DNA of 9,827 nucleotides from DATFMH01 sp035267045 (GTDB taxonomy: Bacteria; Bacteroidota; Rhodothermia; Balneolales; DATFMH01), in contig DATFMH010000138.1 of assembly GCA_035267045.1 (NCBI GenBank), forward strand, positions 1-9,827, given 5' to 3'. Under the pieces are notes generated by a model. It ran no database searches. It was not told where the DNA came from and was given only the letters and a program-made list of their open reading frames with translations. Both the position numbers and the translations under genes were made by a program. The stretch's first letter is position 1. Each line of letters opens with the position of its first letter. Below are positions 6,378-9,827 of this stretch, in pieces.

Positions 6378-7427
6378 ATGTCATCTAATTATTTTGTTTG
6401 GGATGCCTCACCCAGGGCGTTTTATTTAGACGCCTTTCACCTACCCTTTCCAATCAGTATTTACGGCCTGATTCTGGCGATTATTCTTTTCTTTCTTGGA
6501 TACACTTATTTAGTCAAAAAAGAGGAGAAGAAAGCAAAAGCGAAGAAGAATGAAAATGGAGAAGTTGTAATAAACGGTTTTATACTGTTGGGCCTGGCAG
6601 TTGTCTCATTGATCGTGGGACAATTAGTATTCATGGTCATTCCGGGCCCTGTGTTGCATACGATTGGTCCAATTAAAGTACGCTGGTACGGTATCATGTT
6701 CGCCTGTGCATTCATTGTCGGTTATCTACTCGGTACCAAGATGTTTCGTGATGCCGGAAAGCCGCAGGAACAACTGGAGACACTGCTGACCTATCTTATA
6801 ATCGCAACAGTAATAGGTGCCCGGCTCGGACATGTTTTATTCTATGAACCTACTTATTATTTCAATCACCCTTCTGAGATCATTAAAATCTGGCATGGCG
6901 GGCTGGCGAGTCATGGTGCTGCTATCGGAATGTTGTTGGCCTTATGGCTGTATGCACGTAAATACAAGATGAATTTTCTATGGGTGACCGACCGGGTTGT
7001 TATAACAGTAGCCATAGGCGGTGCTTTTATTAGAATAGGCAACTTCTTCAATTCCGAAATTATCGGACATGTCACACACGTCCCCTGGGCGATCATTTTC
7101 GAACGCCGCGATATGCTGCCCCGCCACCCATCCATGTTGTATGAATCGATATGGTATCTGAGTTTGTTTATCATCTTATGGATCATATACAGGAAATACA
7201 AAGCAAAACCACCGGAAGGTTTTATATTTGGGTTCTTCCTGATTTATATGTTTATCGGCCGGTTTATGATCGAGTATACTAAAGTGAGACAAGCGGATTT
7301 TGGTCATAACTGGCCGTTAACGATGGGACAAATACTAAGTATTCCCTTTGTATTGATTGGCATTTGGATATTGTGGAAGAAAGTTGATTTTAAAAAAGTT
7401 ACCCATCCGGATCTGCCGGATTCATGA
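6378..7427 (+). CDS. lgt: Phosphatidylglycerol-prolipoprotein diacylglyceryl transferase
   Basis: Inner-membrane enzyme that transfers diacylglyceryl from phosphatidylglycerol to the lipobox Cys, the first step of lipoprotein maturation. At 349 residues it is longer than E. coli Lgt (about 290). The Lgt core starts near residue 90. It shows RWYG (102-105, Tyr104 matching E. coli Tyr26), GARLGH (147-152), SHGAAIG (His179, matching His103), and the signature R219-I-G-N222-F-F-N-S-E227-I-I-G230. It also shows RHPSMLYE (249-256) and GRFMIE with Arg295 and Glu299. The first about 88 residues hold two extra helices (about 24-46 and 67-88) separated by a Lys/Glu-rich cytoplasmic loop. They look like a degenerate copy of the following two core helices. 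The leader contains AAGG shortly before the ATG. It probably forms an operon with cysS. All catalytic residues are present, so it should be active. Confidence 0.96.
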   Translation: MSSNYFVWDASPRAFYLDAFHLPFPISIYGLILAIILFFLGYTYLVKKEEKKAKAKKNENGEVVINGFILLGLAVVSLIVGQLVFMVIPGPVLHTIGPIKVRWYGIMFACAFIVGYLLGTKMFRDAGKPQEQLETLLTYLIIATVIGARLGHVLFYEPTYYFNHPSEIIKIWHGGLASHGAAIGMLLALWLYARKYKMNFLWVTDRVVITVAIGGAFIRIGNFFNSEIIGHVTHVPWAIIFERRDMLPRHPSMLYESIWYLSLFIILWIIYRKYKAKPPEGFIFGFFLIYMFIGRFMIEYTKVRQADFGHNWPLTMGQILSIPFVLIGIWILWKKVDFKKVTHPDLPDS

Positions 7428-7680
7428 TTGAGGAATGCAATAAGCAACAAATGACGGCGGACGGTAGACCATAGGCGGTAGCTGTTCCCGGACTTTTTTC
7501 TTTATATCTTTATAAATTGAAAAATAGAAATTTACACAGGGTTCGTAAGATGAAAAAATTTCGGTTAGACCACCGTCCATTGTCCGATATAGTTTTTTAT
7601 TATCAAATTTCAAACTAGCAATCAGATATAGTACCTTAAGTGCAAACCATTATTAAAAAATATCATAAAACTATTACGCT

Positions 7681-9084
7681 ATGAAGATCAAATTCGGTAC
7701 TGACGGCTGGCGCGCCGTTATTGCAAAAGATTACACGTATGACAATGTTAGTATTGTTACTCAAGCCACGGGTCGCTGGATTAAAAATGAAAAAATAACA
7801 TCAAACGGGGTTATCATTGGTTATGACGGGCGTTTCATGGGCCGGCAATTTGCAGAACATTGTGCCTGCGTTTTCGCCGCAATGGAAATTCCGGTTCGTA
7901 TTGCTGATTGCATCACTCCCACGCCTTCTGTCAGTTGGGCAGCTTTGGAATATGATGCCGTAGGAATCGTGATAACGGCTAGTCACAATCCACCTGATTA
8001 TAATGGTTTTAAAATCAAAGCCCCTTTTGGCGGACCGGCTACACCTGCACAAATCGCATCTGTTGAAGATGAACTTGATAATTTTGATTCTTCCCTTAAA
8101 GTTGAATCCTATCAGACCTATTTAAAACAGGGTCGTATTCGTGAAATCCCCTTACGTGAACAATTCAAAGATGTTCTTTCGGAGCGCCTGGACCTGGATG
8201 CTATCCGTTCGAAAGGTATTAAAATTGCTCATGACTGCATGTTCGGTGCCGGACAAGGGATGATCAAAGAATTGCTCGGAGACCAAATTCTCGAACTTCA
8301 TTCCGATTTCAATCCGGGTTTCCACGGACAAGCTCCGGAACCTATTGAAAAGAACCTGGGCGAATTATCTAAATTCATCGTAGAGAATCGTTGCGCTGTT
8401 GGAATTGCAAATGATGGTGACGCCGACCGGGTTGGTATGTTTGATGAAACCGGCCGTTTTGTTGATTCACATGAAGTCTTATCACTTCTCACCAAATACC
8501 TGAGCCAGGAAAAAGGGATGAAAGGCAGTATCATTAAAACCTTCTCTACTACCAGTATGCTCGATAAGCAGGCCGAAAAATACGGTTTGGATATCGAAAC
8601 AACACCAATCGGTTTTAAATATGTTGCCGAAAAGATTGTGGATGGAGATGTACTCGTAGGTGGTGAAGAATCCGGCGGGTTGGCTGTGAAAGGTCATATT
8701 CCCGAACGCGATGGTATTTTCATCGGTTTACTGATCACCGAGATGATGGTTAAAGAAGGTAAAGCACTCAGTGAACTCGTTCAGGACCTGGTTGACGAAT
8801 TTGGCCCACATTTTCATTATCGCAATGATATGCATACATCCAATGACAAGAAAAATGCCATGATGGCCTATTGCAAGGATAAGAAATTAACGGAAATAAA
8901 CGGCAAAAAGGTTGAGAAATGGGAATTTACCGACGGTGTGAAACATTGGCTGAATGACGGCTCATGGCTTTTGGTCCGCCCATCGGGCACAGAACCTGTT
9001 TTACGGATCTATTCTGAAAGCAGTAACGAAGATGAGGCACAGAAACTGGTTGAATATGCCTCTAATGTGACGAATAACATGTGA
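7681..9084 (+). CDS. Alpha-D-phosphohexomutase (phosphoglucomutase/phosphomannomutase family)
   Basis: Cytoplasmic enzyme that interconverts sugar 1-phosphate and sugar 6-phosphate through a phosphoserine intermediate. The 467 residues contain all four family domains. Visible motifs are FGTDGWR (5-11), the catalytic loop TASHNPP with Ser101, the Mg-binding DGDADR (245-250), the sugar-recognition loop GGEESGG (327-333), and the phosphate-binding RPSGTEPVLRIY (433-444). Substrate preference (glucose, mannose or glucosamine phosphate) cannot be fixed from sequence alone. The GEESGG loop is of the type found in PGM/PMM enzymes, which argues against GlmM, so no symbol is given. It stands alone: 253 bp after lgt and followed 35 bp later by a strong terminator. 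The leader is AT-rich with no Shine-Dalgarno sequence. The product would feed glycogen, cell-wall or exopolysaccharide precursors. Confidence 0.93.
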   Translation: MKIKFGTDGWRAVIAKDYTYDNVSIVTQATGRWIKNEKITSNGVIIGYDGRFMGRQFAEHCACVFAAMEIPVRIADCITPTPSVSWAALEYDAVGIVITASHNPPDYNGFKIKAPFGGPATPAQIASVEDELDNFDSSLKVESYQTYLKQGRIREIPLREQFKDVLSERLDLDAIRSKGIKIAHDCMFGAGQGMIKELLGDQILELHSDFNPGFHGQAPEPIEKNLGELSKFIVENRCAVGIANDGDADRVGMFDETGRFVDSHEVLSLLTKYLSQEKGMKGSIIKTFSTTSMLDKQAEKYGLDIETTPIGFKYVAEKIVDGDVLVGGEESGGLAVKGHIPERDGIFIGLLITEMMVKEGKALSELVQDLVDEFGPHFHYRNDMHTSNDKKNAMMAYCKDKKLTEINGKKVEKWEFTDGVKHWLNDGSWLLVRPSGTEPVLRIYSESSNEDEAQKLVEYASNVTNNM

Positions 9085-9119
9085 TTACAGTTAACAGTTT
9101 TCAGTAAGCAGTTACAGAG

Positions 9120-9149
9120 GGATGTTCCTTGCGGAACATCCTTTTTTTT
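9120..9149 (+). terminator. Rho-independent terminator after the phosphohexomutase gene
   Basis: Perfect 9-bp stem GGATGTTCC / GGAACATCC (9120-9128 and 9133-9141) with tetraloop TTGC, followed at once by eight T (9142-9149). It begins 35 bp after the stop codon at 9084 and is oriented to end plus-strand transcription. Confidence 0.93.
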
Positions 9150-9282
9150 GTTGGTTTTGAGTTGTAGAGGCTTTTAGTGGTCAGCTGGCTGCTTTCGACT
9201 TTTTCATTTAGTACATTCGTTCGTTGGGAACGCTCTCTCCGGAAGCCCTGCTTCGAAAACTAAAATGCCATCAATGGCTATG
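9150..9282. other. Non-coding spacer between terminator and repeat array
   Basis: No gene or promoter recognised. It contains only a short stem CGTTC-GTTGG-GAACG near 9218-9232 and enters the repeat array near 9283. Confidence 0.5.
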
Positions 9283-9440
9283 TTATCCAGATGGGCATTG
9301 ATTACATTTACATCCGTAGATTTTCGGTATCAGCCCATTGCCACATCCTGCTGGATTCCCCGGCAGGCGAGGAATGACAACGTGGGGTGCTTTCGATCAG
9401 GCTAACATGCATACCAAAAATTAAACACGCAATTCACAAT
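9283..9440. repeat. 186-bp REP-like tandem repeat, copy 1 (5' truncated, type A)
   Basis: Begins at TTATCCAGATGGG and lacks the leading ATACCCGA hairpin of the later copies. Positions 9308-9440 match copy 3 (9680-9812) at 132 of 133 bases by eye, far better than they match copy 2. It contains CTGGATTCCCCGGCAGG followed by GAGGAATGACA, the inverted partner of the TGTCATACCC...GGGTATCCAG element. Confidence 0.88.
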
Positions 9441-9626
9441 CCCCGGCTGTCATACCCGACAACGATCGGGTATCCAGATGGGTAATGAATCACTTACATC
9501 CGTAGATTTTCGGTATCCAACCATTGCCTCATCCATCTGGATTCCCCGGCAGGTGAGGAATGACAATGCGGGGCGCTTTCGACCTGGCTTACAAACCTGC
9601 CAAAGACTCAACCCGCAATCCACAAT
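9441..9626. repeat. 186-bp REP-like tandem repeat, copy 2 (type B)
   Basis: Complete unit. It opens with an 8-bp stem ATACCCGA / TCGGGTAT around CAACGA (9452-9473). A larger fold is possible: TGTCAT (9448-9453) pairs with ATGACA (9560-9565), and TCCAGATGG (9473-9481) pairs with CCATCTGGA (9533-9541). The unit is thus two REP-like palindromes in opposite orientation around a spacer, like a BIME. Its right half differs from copies 1 and 3 at many positions. Confidence 0.9.
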
Positions 9627-9812
9627 CCCCGGCTGTCATACCCGACAACGATCGGGTATCCAGATGGGTAATGAATCACTTACATCCGTAGATTTTCGGT
9701 ATCAGCCCATTGCCACATCCTGCTGGATTCCCCGGCAGTCGAGGAATGACAACGTGGGGTGCTTTCGATCAGGCTAACATGCATACCAAAAATTAAACAC
9801 GCAATTCACAAT
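9627..9812. repeat. 186-bp REP-like tandem repeat, copy 3 (type A)
   Basis: Complete unit. The left half, including the ATACCCGA / TCGGGTAT hairpin (9638-9659), matches copy 2, while the right half (9680-9812) matches copy 1 almost perfectly. A fourth copy starts at 9813 (CCCCGGCTGTCATAC) and leaves the window. Confidence 0.9.
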
Positions 9813-9827
9813 CCCCGGCTGTCATAC
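9813..9827. repeat. 186-bp repeat, start of copy 4
   Basis: The last 15 bases equal the first 15 bases of copies 2 and 3 at the expected 186-bp spacing, so the array continues past the right edge. Confidence 0.8.

Noticed and set aside
7422..7613. 63-codon minus-strand frame and a weak inverted repeat (GGACGGT 7459-7465 / ACCGTCC 7572-7578) between lgt and the phosphohexomutase gene
   Set aside because: The frame overlaps the lgt end, lacks a ribosome site and has no recognisable motif. The 7-bp arms are 106 bp apart and could be chance. I see nothing firm in 7428-7680.
9478..9777. 99-codon open frame on the plus strand within the 186-bp repeats
   Set aside because: It encodes repeated MGNESLTSVDFRY and WIPRQ-RNDN strings typical of translated REP-like elements, and no gene-like features are present.

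Overview
The window reads like a chromosomal segment of a Gram-negative bacterium from the Bacteroidota/Rhodothermota/Balneolota neighbourhood (FCB group). This placement is an inference with moderate-to-low confidence. It rests on the KMGKS (not KMSKS) loop of the cysteinyl-tRNA synthetase, AT-rich gene leaders mostly lacking a Shine-Dalgarno sequence, an unusually long Lgt, and the style of the phosphohexomutase and the C-family oxidase. No rRNA, tRNA, transposase, CRISPR array or phage gene was seen.

Left part (1-4069, all on the minus strand): a terminal-oxidase cluster read from high to low coordinate. It holds a small cupin gene, a cbb3-type oxidase catalytic subunit (CcoN), a CcoO subunit fused to a second cytochrome c domain, a CcoQ-like one-helix protein, and a membrane-anchored cytochrome c that runs off the left edge. 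The last three genes are tightly packed (28 bp gap, ATGA overlap, 19 bp gap), so they probably form one operon with ccoN. Together they would pass electrons through at least three c-type hemes to the heme b / heme b3-CuB centre. The extra domain of CcoO and the heme domain of the membrane-anchored cytochrome are close paralogues, about 62 of 98 residues identical by hand count without gaps.

Middle (4070-4901): a divergent intergenic region of about 830 bp. It carries two 168-bp tandem copies of a palindrome-rich repeat and presumably the promoters of the cupin gene and of cysS.

Right part (4902-9149, plus strand): cysS and lgt are 18 bp apart and probably cotranscribed. An alpha-D-phosphohexomutase gene follows after 253 bp and ends at a strong intrinsic terminator. 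These are housekeeping functions: charging of tRNA-Cys, lipoprotein maturation and sugar-phosphate isomerisation. The Lgt has an extra N-terminal membrane portion that looks like a degenerate copy of its own next two helices.

Right edge (9150-9827): non-coding DNA with a 186-bp tandem repeat built from REP-like inverted palindromes. Copies 1 and 3 are nearly identical and copy 2 is divergent, so the recent duplication unit is about 372 bp. I see no clearly new multi-gene system here. The most unusual items are the architecture of the oxidase electron-entry subunits, the Lgt duplication and the two tandem repeat families.
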